A DNA stretch of 64,000 bases, from assembly GCF_016342785.1 (NCBI RefSeq), contig NZ_JAEINH010000001.1:401350-465349 (forward strand), in the 5' to 3' direction. Below, one piece after another: positions 1 through 8,115 of this stretch. Source of the stretch: Sanguibacter suaedae. GTDB taxonomy: Bacteria; Actinomycetota; Actinomycetes; Actinomycetales; Cellulomonadaceae. A program made the translations under genes and the position numbers. The notes under the pieces are model-generated. The model did no database searches. It was not told the origin of the DNA and saw nothing but the letters and a program-made list of their open reading frames with translations. The first letter of the stretch is position 1. Every line of letters starts with the position of its first letter.

Positions 1-1
1 G

Positions 2-487
2 TGGCAGGAGGCCACGGGCGCCGACCTGCCCGACGGCACCCTCCTGCAGTACTGGACGTGGCAGATCGACACCGACCACCTGGCACGGGCCGCCCGCGAG
101 GACGGCGCCCTGTTCGTCGCGTCCCCAGCGAACCACGCGTACCTCGACCAGAAGTACGACGAGGACTTCCCCCTGGGCCTCACGTGGGCGGGGACCGTGA
201 GCCTCGAGGACGCGTACGCGTGGGACCCGGTCGCCGAGCTCCCCGGCGTCCCCGCCGCATCGGTGGTGGGCGTCGAGGCGTGCCTGTGGACCGAGACGAT
301 CCGCACCCTCGACGACGTGACGACCATGCTCCTGCCGCGCCTGCCCGCGGTCGCGGAGGTCGCATGGGGCTCACCCCAGGACTTCGACCGGTTCCGGGCG
401 ACCCTGCCCGCCCACGGCGCGTGGTGGGACGACGCCGGTCTGGCGTTCCACCGCGTCGACGGGGTGGAGTGGGACGAAGGGCACTGA
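2..487 (+). CDS. beta-N-acetylhexosaminidase (GH20), C-terminal part, 5' end outside window
   Basis: This is the C-terminal ~161 residues of a glycoside hydrolase family 20 enzyme, which removes terminal beta-linked GlcNAc/GalNAc from chitin fragments or glycans. Frame 2 is open from the first base. It shows the GH20 C-terminal signature GVEACLWTE followed by LPRLPAVAEVAWG, which in the family sits just after the TIM-barrel active site, and YWTW-type tryptophans upstream. The catalytic Asp-Glu pair would lie before the window edge. The gene fits the nagA gene at 10-11 kb as GlcNAc metabolism, although the two are not in one operon. The family is clear; full length and localisation cannot be judged. 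Confidence 0.9.
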   Translation, partial: WQEATGADLPDGTLLQYWTWQIDTDHLARAAREDGALFVASPANHAYLDQKYDEDFPLGLTWAGTVSLEDAYAWDPVAELPGVPAASVVGVEACLWTETIRTLDDVTTMLLPRLPAVAEVAWGSPQDFDRFRATLPAHGAWWDDAGLAFHRVDGVEWDEGH

Positions 488-543
488 CCAGAGGCCTCGA
501 AGTCCGGCGCTCCACGGACACGTGACATCCCACCCAGACACGC

Positions 544-1107
544 CTACGACGAGGGGGCCACGGAAGAGACCCAGGAGTCGAACGATGCCCTGTCTCGCCC
601 GATGGCCCGCGGGATCGGACGCCTGCGCTGCCTGAGGACGGTGACGAACCCGAAGACCGTGTCTGCATCGACCCACTGCGCTCGCAGCGCGAGAGCCAGC
701 ATGTCCCACGTGGTGCTCGACCTGATCCCGCGGGCGTGCGCCTTGCGCGCCGCGTCCTCGTCGTCGGTGATGAAGAAGCCGGTGACTCCCCGGTGTTCCA
801 TCAGGGCGATCGTCTCGGCCTCACCCAGGTGCTTGGTGGGTCCGTCACCAGGGCTGGCCATCTCGTCGCGAAGCAGACGGATCGAGAGGTGCTCCGCGCC
901 CGACTCCGGGAGCCACGGTGTGCCGAAGATCTTGCGCGCGGTGGCCAGTTCGTCGAGTCCCTCGAACCGTGAGCTGTTGTCACACTCGGTCGCGACGGAC
1001 TGGCACCATGCGCCTCTGCCCCCGGTCAACCTCGCGAGGAGGTCCATGCGGCCGATGTAGGCGAAGTTGATGAGAACCGTGTTGTCCGGAAAGAGGAACG
1101 TGCTCAC
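544..1107 (-). CDS. PIN-domain protein, putative toxin/ribonuclease partner of an ImmA/IrrE gene
   Basis: A 187-residue protein resembling PIN-domain nucleases. The start of the fold shows FPDNTVLINF with Asp8, the middle shows LGEAETIAL with Glu96, and FFITDDEDA gives Asp115/Asp116. These match the spacing of acidic metal-binding residues in PIN ribonucleases such as VapC-type toxins. The GTG start overlaps the TGA of the upstream XRE/ImmA-IrrE gene (GTGA), so the two are translationally coupled. A toxin role is inferred from fold and gene pairing. It is longer than a typical VapC (about 130 aa), with roughly 45 extra C-terminal residues. RNase activity and target are not shown by the sequence. 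Confidence 0.75.
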   Translation of the reverse strand: MSTFLFPDNTVLINFAYIGRMDLLARLTGGRGAWCQSVATECDNSSRFEGLDELATARKIFGTPWLPESGAEHLSIRLLRDEMASPGDGPTKHLGEAETIALMEHRGVTGFFITDDEDAARKAHARGIRSSTTWDMLALALRAQWVDADTVFGFVTVLRQRRRPIPRAIGRDRASFDSWVSSVAPSS

Positions 1108-2183
1108 GCGGACGTCAGCCCGAGCATCCCAGCGAGTTCATCCACGGTCCCTCGACGCAGCTCGGGTTCGGCGACCTCGAGCTCGTCGACCTCCACACCC
1201 AGCATCCAGGCGAGCGTGCCCTTGCCCAGCCGACCTTCCGCGATCGCCCGCTCATGCTCGTTTATCAGCGAGGTGGGGAACCGCCGCGCCGCCGCTTCGC
1301 GCTTGCGGGCGATCAGGTCGCCCCATCTCGCCGCTGGCAGCGACCTCCCCCGCAGGAGCTGCGGCGTCGTGACGCTCAGCCACTCGCCGACGGCTGCGGG
1401 GACGGCAACGTTCAGCGATGACAGACGCCTGCGAAGGGCATCGGTCGAGACGCCCCAGTCCCAGACGAGCTCGCCGAGTGCTTCCACCGTCAGCGTCCTC
1501 CACTCGACCGCGCGCACCTGGCTCTCGGGGAGAAGCAGTGATGCTGCGAACGCATTGGCGGCTGCCTCGGCAACGTCACCCACCCCCATGGACCCGTCGA
1601 CCAGATGCCCGAGCTCGTGTGCGATATCCCAGTTCTCCCGGAACCAGTTTCCGCTGGCAGGGACGACGATCACAGCACGATTGCCGAGCATCATCGAGTA
1701 CGCGGTACCCAGCTTCGGGATGCGGACGACGTCGACTCCGAGGTGCTGCTCGAGCAGGTCCGCGAGTCTGCGCACGAACCCTTCTCCGAGCGCTCCGCGT
1801 ACTGTGTCCGGGCTGTCGGGGAGTACGGAAGCAGGCGCATCACCCTTCGGGTAGGCCTGGACGTAGGCCAGACGAATGTCCTCCAGGTGGTCATCGTCGG
1901 AGTCGAAGGTGCCGTTGCTGTACGTGCCTGTGTCGTGGTCGAACGAATGCCGTGCCGCGACGCGAACCTTGGCGGGGTCCTGCTCGCCGGTGATGAGCTC
2001 GTAGACGTTGACGTCCAGCAGCTCGGCGACCCGTGCCAGCTCCAAGGCGCTAAAGCCTCGATAGCCGCCGAGAGCGCGCGAGAGCGCGTCGGTCGTCATG
2101 CCGATCTCGGCTGCGAGCGTCTTCTGCACGATTCCCCGACCTTGCACGAGGCTCCGCACCCGCTCATTGATCGTGGTGTCCAT
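1104..2183 (-). CDS. XRE-family HTH regulator with ImmA/IrrE metallopeptidase domain
   Basis: A 359-residue two-domain protein. Residues ~5-65 form a Cro/C1-type helix-turn-helix (QKTLAAEIGMTTDALSRALG). Residues ~150-250 carry an ImmA/IrrE (COG2856) zinc peptidase with HELGH at 189-193 and a downstream E-x-x-x-N-x-F-A-A motif (Glu206) expected to be the third zinc ligand. In this family the peptidase cleaves repressors or antitoxins. Here the DNA-binding domain is fused to it and the next gene, overlapping by four bases, is a PIN protein. The ATG start was chosen because it begins the HTH and lies about 20 bp downstream of a perfect inverted repeat (2203-2219) likely to be its own operator. 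Domains are clear; function as an antitoxin-like regulator is inference. Confidence 0.88.
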   Translation of the reverse strand: MDTTINERVRSLVQGRGIVQKTLAAEIGMTTDALSRALGGYRGFSALELARVAELLDVNVYELITGEQDPAKVRVAARHSFDHDTGTYSNGTFDSDDDHLEDIRLAYVQAYPKGDAPASVLPDSPDTVRGALGEGFVRRLADLLEQHLGVDVVRIPKLGTAYSMMLGNRAVIVVPASGNWFRENWDIAHELGHLVDGSMGVGDVAEAAANAFAASLLLPESQVRAVEWRTLTVEALGELVWDWGVSTDALRRRLSSLNVAVPAAVGEWLSVTTPQLLRGRSLPAARWGDLIARKREAAARRFPTSLINEHERAIAEGRLGKGTLAWMLGVEVDELEVAEPELRRGTVDELAGMLGLTSA

Positions 2184-2202
2184 CCATCCACCGTACGGCT
2201 GG

Positions 2203-2219
2203 GTTGGGATTTTCCCAAC
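2203..2219 (-). promoter_or_regulatory. inverted repeat, candidate operator of the XRE/ImmA gene
   Basis: GTTGGGA-TTT-TCCCAAC is a perfect 7-bp-arm inverted repeat with a 3-nt centre, located 19 bp upstream of the ATG at 2183. Position and symmetry suit autorepression by the XRE HTH. The site is seen directly; binding is inferred. Confidence 0.6.
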
Positions 2220-2350
2220 ATGCGTCTGGTCACGATGCTGTGAAGGTTCGAAGATCGGTCCTGACGGCCTCGGGCCTGCCGGGCGACCGTCGGGTCTCGG
2301 GCCGCACAGCCCACCACACGACCTGCGACGGATGGTCGTTCTTGCGAACC

Positions 2351-3394
2351 TCACCGCACCGTCGAGGACCGGACGACGACGGACCACCGGTCCGCATGGT
2401 CCTCCGCGGGTCCACCGAGAGCGATCCGCGCGCACGACGCGCCCTGGGCGCGCAGGTCCTGAGCCACGGTGCTGAGACCGGCGGCTGCGGCGGCGCGCGA
2501 GGCGTCCCAGCCGCTCACGGTGAGCCGCTCGGGAACCGGCACCGCTGACGCCGCGGCAGCGGCGAGCACCCCGAGCGCCTGCTCGTCGCTCATGGCGGCG
2601 ATCGCGTCGAGCGGCGGATCGAGCGTGAGCATCTGCTCCGCGAGCGTCCGCGCCTCGTCGTCGTCGTTCGTGGCGGCAGCACCGACGAGCACCGACGACC
2701 AGTCGAGTCCGAGGTCCTCGGCCGCGTCCCGGTACCCGAGCAGGCGCTCCCGCGTCACGGGGAAGCGGACGCCGTCCGGGTCGACGCCCGGCGCGAGCAC
2801 CGTCCGACGCTCCTGGTCGAGGGGGAAGCTGAGCACCGCGGGGCGTGTCGCCCCCGCGAACGCCTCCAGGCCGATGGCTCGGGCAGCCGCACGGTTGTCG
2901 ACGCTCACCAGCGCGGCGCCGTCCCTCGCCGGGCCGCCGTGGACGACGACAGGGCGACCCGAAGCGATCACCGCGTCGAGCACCGGGTCGTCGTCCGTCG
3001 TGGTCCAGACGACGAAGGCGTCGACGGCCGCGGCTGCGACCCGACGGGCGTCGTCGTCCACGCCCGTGACGGGTGTGATGAGCAACCCATACCCGTGATC
3101 GGCGCAGACCTCGGACACCCCGCCGAGGAAGGCGACGGCTTGGGAGTCGTCGAACGCGTAGGTGAGGTGCTCCCCCAGAACCACTCCCAGCGTGCGGGTG
3201 CTTCCGTAGCGCAGTGATCGTGCCGCAGCGTTCGGGCCGGCATACCCCAGCTCCGCCGCCGCCCTGAGGACCTTCTCCCGCGTCGGGGCCGCCACCCGGT
3301 CGGGTCGGTTGAACGTGTAGGACACCGTCATGACCGAGACCTTGGCGCGAGCTGCGACCTGGGTCATCGTGGGGCGCTGCGCGGGCGATTGCAT
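2351..3394 (-). CDS. LacI-family transcriptional regulator
   Basis: A 347-residue LacI/PurR-type repressor. An N-terminal HTH (TMTQVAARAKVSVMTVSYTF, residues ~9-28) is followed by a hinge (AARSLRYGSTRTLGVVLG) and a periplasmic-binding-protein-like effector domain ending in a WDASRAAAAAGL motif. The hinge leucine region is normal for DNA-contacting members. The ATG at 3394 starts just before the HTH; a start further upstream would run into the operator region. It is transcribed divergently from the MFS exporter gene 31 bp away, which it probably controls together with itself. The effector ligand cannot be told from the sequence. Confidence 0.92.
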   Translation of the reverse strand: MQSPAQRPTMTQVAARAKVSVMTVSYTFNRPDRVAAPTREKVLRAAAELGYAGPNAAARSLRYGSTRTLGVVLGEHLTYAFDDSQAVAFLGGVSEVCADHGYGLLITPVTGVDDDARRVAAAAVDAFVVWTTTDDDPVLDAVIASGRPVVVHGGPARDGAALVSVDNRAAARAIGLEAFAGATRPAVLSFPLDQERRTVLAPGVDPDGVRFPVTRERLLGYRDAAEDLGLDWSSVLVGAAATNDDDEARTLAEQMLTLDPPLDAIAAMSDEQALGVLAAAAASAVPVPERLTVSGWDASRAAAAAGLSTVAQDLRAQGASCARIALGGPAEDHADRWSVVVRSSTVR

Positions 3395-3408
3395 AGCCAC
3401 AGTGTATC

Positions 3409-3424
3409 TGTGTAACGTCACACA
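3409..3424. promoter_or_regulatory. operator-like palindrome between lacI-type and MFS genes
   Basis: TGTGTAACGTCACACA is a 16-bp palindrome with seven of eight pairs matched and an ACGT core. It fills half of the 31-bp gap between the divergent starts and ends 1 bp before the MFS ATG, so a bound repressor would block it directly. Even length and central CG are typical of LacI-family operators. Binding is inferred. Confidence 0.6.
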
Positions 3425-3425
3425 C

Positions 3426-4652
3426 ATGTCCTTCGCCCTGCAGCAAGGCCCTCGGCCCGCCGTCGCCTACCTGGCGGCCGCCGCCTTCGGCTCGTTCTGG
3501 GGAGCGTGGGGCGCGAGCATCCCCCGCATCCGGGAGCAGGCGGGGGTCGACGACGGACAGCTCGGTGTCGCACTGCTCTTCGTCGGTGCCGGCGCTCTTC
3601 CGGCGATGCTCCTCGCGGGCAAGGCTCTCGACCGGTTCGGGCTGCGCTTCGCGGGCGTCGCGATCATCGCGCTCGGGATGGCAGGCGTCGGGGCCGCGCT
3701 CTCCGCCCACGGCTTCGTCGCCCTCTGCCTAGGCCTCACGGTCGTCGGGGCTACGAGCGGCGCCACCGACGTCGCCATGAACTCGATCGCCGCCCGCGCC
3801 GAGCAGGTCACCGGCCGCGCCGTCATCATGCGGGCCGGGGGCGTCTTCTCGGTCTTCGTCGTGCTGTCGAGCCTCGGGACCGGCCTCCTCTCGGCCCTCG
3901 GCGCACCGACCTACGCGCCATTCCTCGTCATCGCCGTGCTCTCCGTCGTCGCGTCAGCAGGCACGCTCCTGCCGCGCCCCGGGAACGCAGCCGACCCCGT
4001 CCTCCCACGGGTGGGCGCTACCGTCATGCCCCCCGCGGGCGGTCTACGGCTGACCCCGCTCCTGATCGTCGGGGTCCTCGGTGCCCTGGCGTTCGCGAGC
4101 GAGAACGCGCACCAGAGCTGGGGTGCGGTGTTCCTCGAGGACGAGCTGAACGCCGGCACAGGGACCAGCGCGGTCGCTCCCGCCGTCTTCGCGGCCGTCG
4201 TGGCAGCCACCCGTCTGTCACTCGGGACGCTCCGCCCGGGGCGCGAGAGATCCGTCGTGCTCCTCGGCTCGGTCGCTGCGGCTGCTGGCGCCCTGATCAT
4301 CGCGGCCTCCCCGACGATCCTCGTGGCGGCCCTCGGCCTCATCGTCGCAGCAGCCGGCACCGCCACGCTCTACCCGACGATGCTCAGCCTCGCGTCGCGC
4401 TCGGTGGACGAGGCGTACCGGGGCCGGGCGACGGCCCTCGTGACCGCCGTGTCATACCTCGGGTTCCTGCTCGGCCCCGTGTACGTCGGACTCTGGTCAC
4501 AGGGTGTCGGCCTTCGCGGCGCCATGGTGGCGGTCGCCGGCCTGGGCGTCGCGCTGACCGTCCTCACGGTGCCCCTCTTGGGTCTGGCGGTCCGCACCAC
4601 TCACGGCAGCCCTTCGTCCACCGATGCACAGCTGGCTCGACGGCCTCAGTAG
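3426..4652 (+). CDS. major facilitator superfamily transporter
   Basis: A 408-residue integral membrane protein with about 12 hydrophobic segments. The N-terminal half carries GSFWGAWGASIPRIREQ and GKALDRFGLRF, the loop 2-3 basic motif of the MFS; this pattern is common in the FucP/YbjJ-like branch of MFS proteins with sugar or drug-efflux roles. The ATG at 3426 directly abuts an operator-like palindrome, leaving little room for a Shine-Dalgarno sequence, so the mRNA may be leaderless or nearly so. Divergent to the LacI-type regulator, its probable controller. Substrate unknown. Its 3' end overlaps the convergent membrane-protein gene by 7 bp. Confidence 0.88.
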   Translation: MSFALQQGPRPAVAYLAAAAFGSFWGAWGASIPRIREQAGVDDGQLGVALLFVGAGALPAMLLAGKALDRFGLRFAGVAIIALGMAGVGAALSAHGFVALCLGLTVVGATSGATDVAMNSIAARAEQVTGRAVIMRAGGVFSVFVVLSSLGTGLLSALGAPTYAPFLVIAVLSVVASAGTLLPRPGNAADPVLPRVGATVMPPAGGLRLTPLLIVGVLGALAFASENAHQSWGAVFLEDELNAGTGTSAVAPAVFAAVVAATRLSLGTLRPGRERSVVLLGSVAAAAGALIIAASPTILVAALGLIVAAAGTATLYPTMLSLASRSVDEAYRGRATALVTAVSYLGFLLGPVYVGLWSQGVGLRGAMVAVAGLGVALTVLTVPLLGLAVRTTHGSPSSTDAQLARRPQ

Positions 4653-5089
4653 CCGTCGTCCACACGACGCCCCACCACGGACAGGTCACAGGCGTTCATC
4701 GCGACGCGGGTCCTCCGCCGAGTCGCGCCGTACGTCGCCCCCGCCGACACGAGAGCGAAGAAGACCGCTCCTCCGAGGACCGTCACGGATGCCGTCCAGC
4801 TGAGGAGGGCAGCTGCGGACGCCCCGGCGAGAACCGCGGAGGCAAGGATCGCGCCAGTGCCTGCCCCTCGGGACTCGCGACCCGTACCTTTCGCCACGAG
4901 CCTCGTGATCTCGGCCGCCACGAACCCGAGCCCTAGCGAGGCCGCCCCGATGACGGACCACACGAACCCGCCCCACGCCACGAAGCCGGAGGTGGCGCTC
5001 AGCGCTACTCCCGCAAGGCACCCGACGACGGCGCCGATCACCACGGCGACCCCCAGCGCGACGCATCTCTCGCGGACAGCACTCTCCAT
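4646..5089 (-). CDS. small integral membrane protein, function unknown
   Basis: A 147-residue hydrophobic protein with four predicted transmembrane helices (roughly residues 10-31, 35-58, 77-98, 103-122), an Arg-rich loop after helix 2 (AKGTGRESRG) and a basic segment after helix 4 (ATRRRTRVAM). I recognise no family. It overlaps the end of the convergent MFS gene and follows the MerR-type regulator gene by 9 bp on the same strand, so the two may form an operon in which the regulator senses a compound and the membrane protein responds. That link is inference from spacing only. Confidence 0.6.
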   Translation of the reverse strand: MESAVRERCVALGVAVVIGAVVGCLAGVALSATSGFVAWGGFVWSVIGAASLGLGFVAAEITRLVAKGTGRESRGAGTGAILASAVLAGASAAALLSWTASVTVLGGAVFFALVSAGATYGATRRRTRVAMNACDLSVVGRRVDDGY

Positions 5090-5098
5090 CCCTGGACC

Positions 5099-5863
5099 CT
5101 ATCCGTGGTCGAGGCGCCGGACGGCGTAAGCGCGGACGGCGGTTGCGAGCCACAGAGGAAGATCGGGGTCCTCGGCCCCGACGACGTCTCGTTGCTGGGG
5201 GTCGGTCTCGATGAGGTCGGCGAGCGCGTGATAGGCCGCCGGGTCGACGGGCCACACGGCGCGGACGGCTTCGTGGTGCTCCGCGATGAGGTCGAGCGCT
5301 CGCACGGAGGTGGGGTCGACGCCGGACCGTCGTGCGCGGGACAGGCGCGCATAGAGCTCCCGTCCGTCGGCTGCCGCCTGGTCGTAGTCGTCCCTGGTCC
5401 ATCGCGCCGTGTGCGTGGTCCCGGTCTGCACCGTGCCGGCGGCAGCGTTACCGAATCGTTCCTCGAGGGTGGCGGCGAGCTGCGAGCGTCCCTCGTCCAG
5501 TCCGCGGAAGAACTCCTCGTCGGGCAGGCGGTCCCCGCCTTCGAGGTCGTCCAGGGTGCGGGTGATGGTGGCGGCGATCCGGTCGAGGCGGTCCCGTTCG
5601 GCGGTGACGATGGTCAGGTGGCGTCGCAGGGCGGACGCTTCGTCGTCGTCCCCCGCGAGGACGGCGTCGATCTGCGGGAGGGGGACGTCGAGGTCGCGCA
5701 GGAGGAGGATGCGCTGCAGACGGCGCAGCTCGCTCCGACCGTACCAGCGGTAGCCGTTGGAGGACACGGCCGCCGGGGTGAGCAGCCCGATCTCGTCGTA
5801 GTGCCGCAGGGTCCGTGCGGACACGCCGGCCATGGTGGCGACCTGACTGATCGAGTAGTGCAC
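5099..5863 (-). CDS. MerR-family regulator with TipA-like C-terminal domain
   Basis: A 254-residue protein with a MerR winged helix at the N-terminus (YSISQVATMAGVSARTLRHY, then GYRWYGRSELRRLQRI). A coiled-coil dimerisation helix follows (~70-115), then a C-terminal domain resembling TipAS antibiotic-recognition domains (WTRDDYDQAA...ELYARL, AEHHEAVRAVWPVDPAAYHALADL). I chose the GTG at 5863. The longer frame would start with TTG at 5902 inside the divergent promoter, and the domain itself begins two residues after the GTG. It is divergent from a HEAT-repeat gene and upstream of a small membrane-protein gene. TipA relatives sense thiopeptide-like drugs; the ligand here is unknown. Confidence 0.85.
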   Translation of the reverse strand: MHYSISQVATMAGVSARTLRHYDEIGLLTPAAVSSNGYRWYGRSELRRLQRILLLRDLDVPLPQIDAVLAGDDDEASALRRHLTIVTAERDRLDRIAATITRTLDDLEGGDRLPDEEFFRGLDEGRSQLAATLEERFGNAAAGTVQTGTTHTARWTRDDYDQAAADGRELYARLSRARRSGVDPTSVRALDLIAEHHEAVRAVWPVDPAAYHALADLIETDPQQRDVVGAEDPDLPLWLATAVRAYAVRRLDHG

Positions 5864-5881
5864 GGGGTCGACGGTAGCGGG

Positions 5882-5912
5882 TTGACCTTCTCGTTGCGGC
5901 AACTTCTAGCGT
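5882..5912 (+). promoter_or_regulatory. MerR-type promoter/operator for the HEAT-repeat gene
   Basis: TTGACC (5882-5887) is followed after 19 bp by TAGCGT (5907-5912). The spacer contains the perfect palindrome GTTGC-G-GCAAC (5893-5903). Long-spaced -35/-10 elements with a dyad between them are the hallmark of promoters twisted open by MerR proteins, and the gene for such a protein begins 20 bp away on the other strand. A 17-bp reading (TTGACC/TCTAGC) is also possible. Confidence 0.5.
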
Positions 5913-5919
5913 CGCCCGC

Positions 5920-6714
5920 ATGAGCACACCACGAGCGTTCGAGCCCACCGCCGACCCCGAGCTCGATGCTGCGCTGAGCAGGCTCACGGACCCGGACCGG
6001 GACGTGCGTCAGGCCGCGGCCCTCGACCTCGGCACGGCCGCCGACCCTGCTGGCGCGCCGGGGCTCGTGGCCAGGCTGTGGTCCGAGCCCGACCCCTTCG
6101 TGCGCGACACCCTCTCCTGGGCGGTCACCCGCGTCGCGGACGCAGCCACGCCCCTCCTCCTGGACGCGCTGGCCGGGACGGACACCACCTCGCGCGTGCG
6201 CGCGCTGCACGTCCTGAGCAAGATCGCCGACCCGGCGACCACGAGCGCCATCGTGCCGCTGGCAGGCGACGACGACGCCGACGTGGCGGCCAAGGCCCGC
6301 TGGGCTCTCGCCCGCACCGGCGACCCGCGAGCTGTCCCGGCCTTGGTGGCACTCCTGGGAACCGGCGACAGCACCGTTCGGAACGGACTCACCCGCGACC
6401 TCGCGTCCTTCGACCGCACGGCCGTGCCGAGCCTCGTCATGGCGCTGACCAGGGACGAGACCCCGGCGCGGCACCATGCCGCCGAGGTCCTCTGCTTCAT
6501 CGGCCCGGGCGCGGAGGACGCCACCGGGGCCCTGGCCGAGGCGCTGCAGGACACCGACGAGGACGTTCGCCTCTCGGCGGCGATGGCCCTGTACGACCTG
6601 CGCACCCGGACGGCCCTGGCGGTGCTCGCTCGCTACACCGAGGCGGACGACCCGCGCCTGCGCGCGATCGCCAGACGCCCTCAAGCGCTGGGCTCGCCTG
6701 GACAGGTGACCTAA
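5920..6714 (+). CDS. HEAT-repeat protein
   Basis: A 264-residue soluble protein built from about six alpha-helical HEAT/PBS-lyase-like repeats of ~31 residues. Typical repeat signatures recur: DPDRDVRQAAALDLG, DPFVRDTLSWAVTR, DADVAAKARWALARTGDPRA, DSTVRNGLTRDLAS, DEDVRLSAAMALYDL. Such solenoids serve as protein-protein scaffolds; no catalytic residues are evident. It is driven by the MerR-type promoter at 5882-5912, suggesting induction by the ligand sensed by the divergent TipA-like regulator. Its partner is unknown. Confidence 0.85.
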   Translation: MSTPRAFEPTADPELDAALSRLTDPDRDVRQAAALDLGTAADPAGAPGLVARLWSEPDPFVRDTLSWAVTRVADAATPLLLDALAGTDTTSRVRALHVLSKIADPATTSAIVPLAGDDDADVAAKARWALARTGDPRAVPALVALLGTGDSTVRNGLTRDLASFDRTAVPSLVMALTRDETPARHHAAEVLCFIGPGAEDATGALAEALQDTDEDVRLSAAMALYDLRTRTALAVLARYTEADDPRLRAIARRPQALGSPGQVT

Positions 6715-7263
6715 CACGCCGACGCCCGAATCCCGTGTCCGTGTCACGCACCGACGCAAGGTTGCGGACTCGAGTTGTGCCTCCGGTGGCTGAACTCTCG
6801 TCTGTCCGGTCGACGACCACAGACGCGACCTCCACGACGTCGGGCCCACCGCGCGCGAACACACGTCTTGACTGGTCACCGCGCAGTATCGGGATCGATA
6901 CCGCGTCGTTCTTCGACCGCCGTTCGTCGGTCTTCTCGTAGTACGCCGGCCTCACATGCGCACCGCCCGAGGTGTCCCGTATTAGACGATCTGTTACGTT
7001 AAAAACTGAGTCCGTGGCACAGCCCGGCATCGTGCCGAGCAACGGGATGTCCGTCGGTCTCGCAGATGCAGACAATCCGGCCTGGGGGCAACGATGCACG
7101 AGCAGACAACAATCATCACCCTCCGGCCGGGCGTGCACGAGGGCACGGCACGAGGCCCGCCCACGCGAACATCACACGGCACGGCGTCCACAAGCATCAC
7201 CATGCAAATGAGAAAGAACCCGATTGCGACAACGGAAGCTTCACCGCGAAAGGAGAGATTATC
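6715..7263. other. non-coding gap of ~550 bp with AT-richer 3' half
   Basis: No convincing gene. From about 6980 the base composition drops in GC (for example CTGTTACGTTAAAAACTGAG at 6991-7010), in contrast with its surroundings, and stays lower into the following secreted-protein gene. A minus-strand open frame through ~6715-7138 has no recognisable domain or ribosome-binding site and may be chance or a decayed remnant. Confidence 0.5.
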
Positions 7264-7785
7264 ATGCGCACTCGTAGGGCCATCTCGACGATGGCGATTG
7301 CATCAGCCCTTTCCGTGTCACTGACAGGGGTGGCGAGCGCCACCCCCTCGGCACCGTCGCCAGAGGCGACCGTGGTGAGCGAGGCAGGGATCCCTGCCGC
7401 ACAGCTGGCACCAGCCGATGCCAGCGAGTCCGAGATCCAGCAGGCGATCGAGGAGCACGAGGAGAGGTTCTCCGCGAGGCCTGGAGAGCGGTTTTCAACC
7501 CTAGCGACAGGCGACTACTACTCGTACTGCGAAGAGGGCAGCAGCGGGCTCATGCCCTGGACCAACAACTCGCCTTCCAACTGCTATGGCTGGTATTACG
7601 AGTACCTGGACGGGAATCGAATCTCCAAGGTCAACATGATCCAGCTCAAGGTCGCAGGCGAGACCGGCCCTAACCCCGCTGACCTCATCGAATGGTGCAA
7701 CAACAACGGCTTCTACTGCGCACTCGCGGGAGCCATCCTCAGCAGGGGCGGCTCTTATCTCAAAGGCCTCCTGACGCGGATCTAA
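7264..7785 (+). CDS. small secreted protein with four cysteines, function unknown
   Basis: A 173-residue protein with a clear Sec signal peptide (MRTRRAISTMAIASALSVSL, cleavage expected after VASA at residue 26). An acidic linker follows (~50-70), then a mature domain with Cys89, Cys107, Cys145 and Cys152, which could form two disulfides. A Gly/Leu-rich cationic tail (SRGGSYLKGLLTRI) ends the protein. The ATG has a strong AAAGGAG 8 nt upstream. Codon choice (tat, att, aac runs) and local base composition are less GC-rich than the neighbours, suggesting later acquisition. I recognise no family. A processed precursor such as a bacteriocin-like or toxin peptide is possible, but no immunity or export gene is adjacent. 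Confidence 0.7.
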   Translation: MRTRRAISTMAIASALSVSLTGVASATPSAPSPEATVVSEAGIPAAQLAPADASESEIQQAIEEHEERFSARPGERFSTLATGDYYSYCEEGSSGLMPWTNNSPSNCYGWYYEYLDGNRISKVNMIQLKVAGETGPNPADLIEWCNNNGFYCALAGAILSRGGSYLKGLLTRI

Positions 7786-8115
7786 GGGTAGATCGAGGGG
7801 TGGAGGGCCCGATGAGACGAGTGCTCAGCCATAAGTTTGTGGTCGACCTTGTCTCGTCGGGACTGAACCACCCAACATTCGGTCGTCAGACTGGCAGCCA
7901 TCTCAGGGGATCCTGACTGCGGTGGTCACCGGGGTTGGATCCCGGCGTCGGTTCGATCTCGGGTGTGATCGCACTGGTCGGCCTGGGGTCGAGGTGAAAT
8001 CAGACGCGGAGCAGCCAACCAGACCGCATATGTGACCTCGCCGGAGAGCAGTGCACGGGTGCTGAGGTCGCTCAAGAGTACGGCGACCGACTGACTGGCC
8101 TGACAGGATGCTCTC
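7786..8115. other. non-coding gap of ~330 bp
   Basis: I see no supported gene, terminator hairpin or repeat. The last ~50 bp should hold the promoter of the acetyltransferase gene but no clear -35/-10 pair stands out. Confidence 0.4.

Noticed and set aside
1104..3710. A single 868-residue minus-strand frame covering the XRE/ImmA gene and the LacI region
   Set aside because: Only the last 359 residues have domain character; the rest is out of frame with the true LacI gene and is low-complexity GC-driven sequence.
5863..5902. Longer start (TTG at 5902) of the MerR-type regulator
   Set aside because: It would put the start inside the divergent promoter and add residues not found in MerR families.
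6497..7138. Minus-strand open frame over the HEAT gene end and the following gap, with a segment beginning YYEKTDERRS
   Set aside because: No recognisable domain or ribosome site, and part of it is antisense to the HEAT-repeat gene. A decayed gene in 6715-6990 cannot be excluded but is unsupported.
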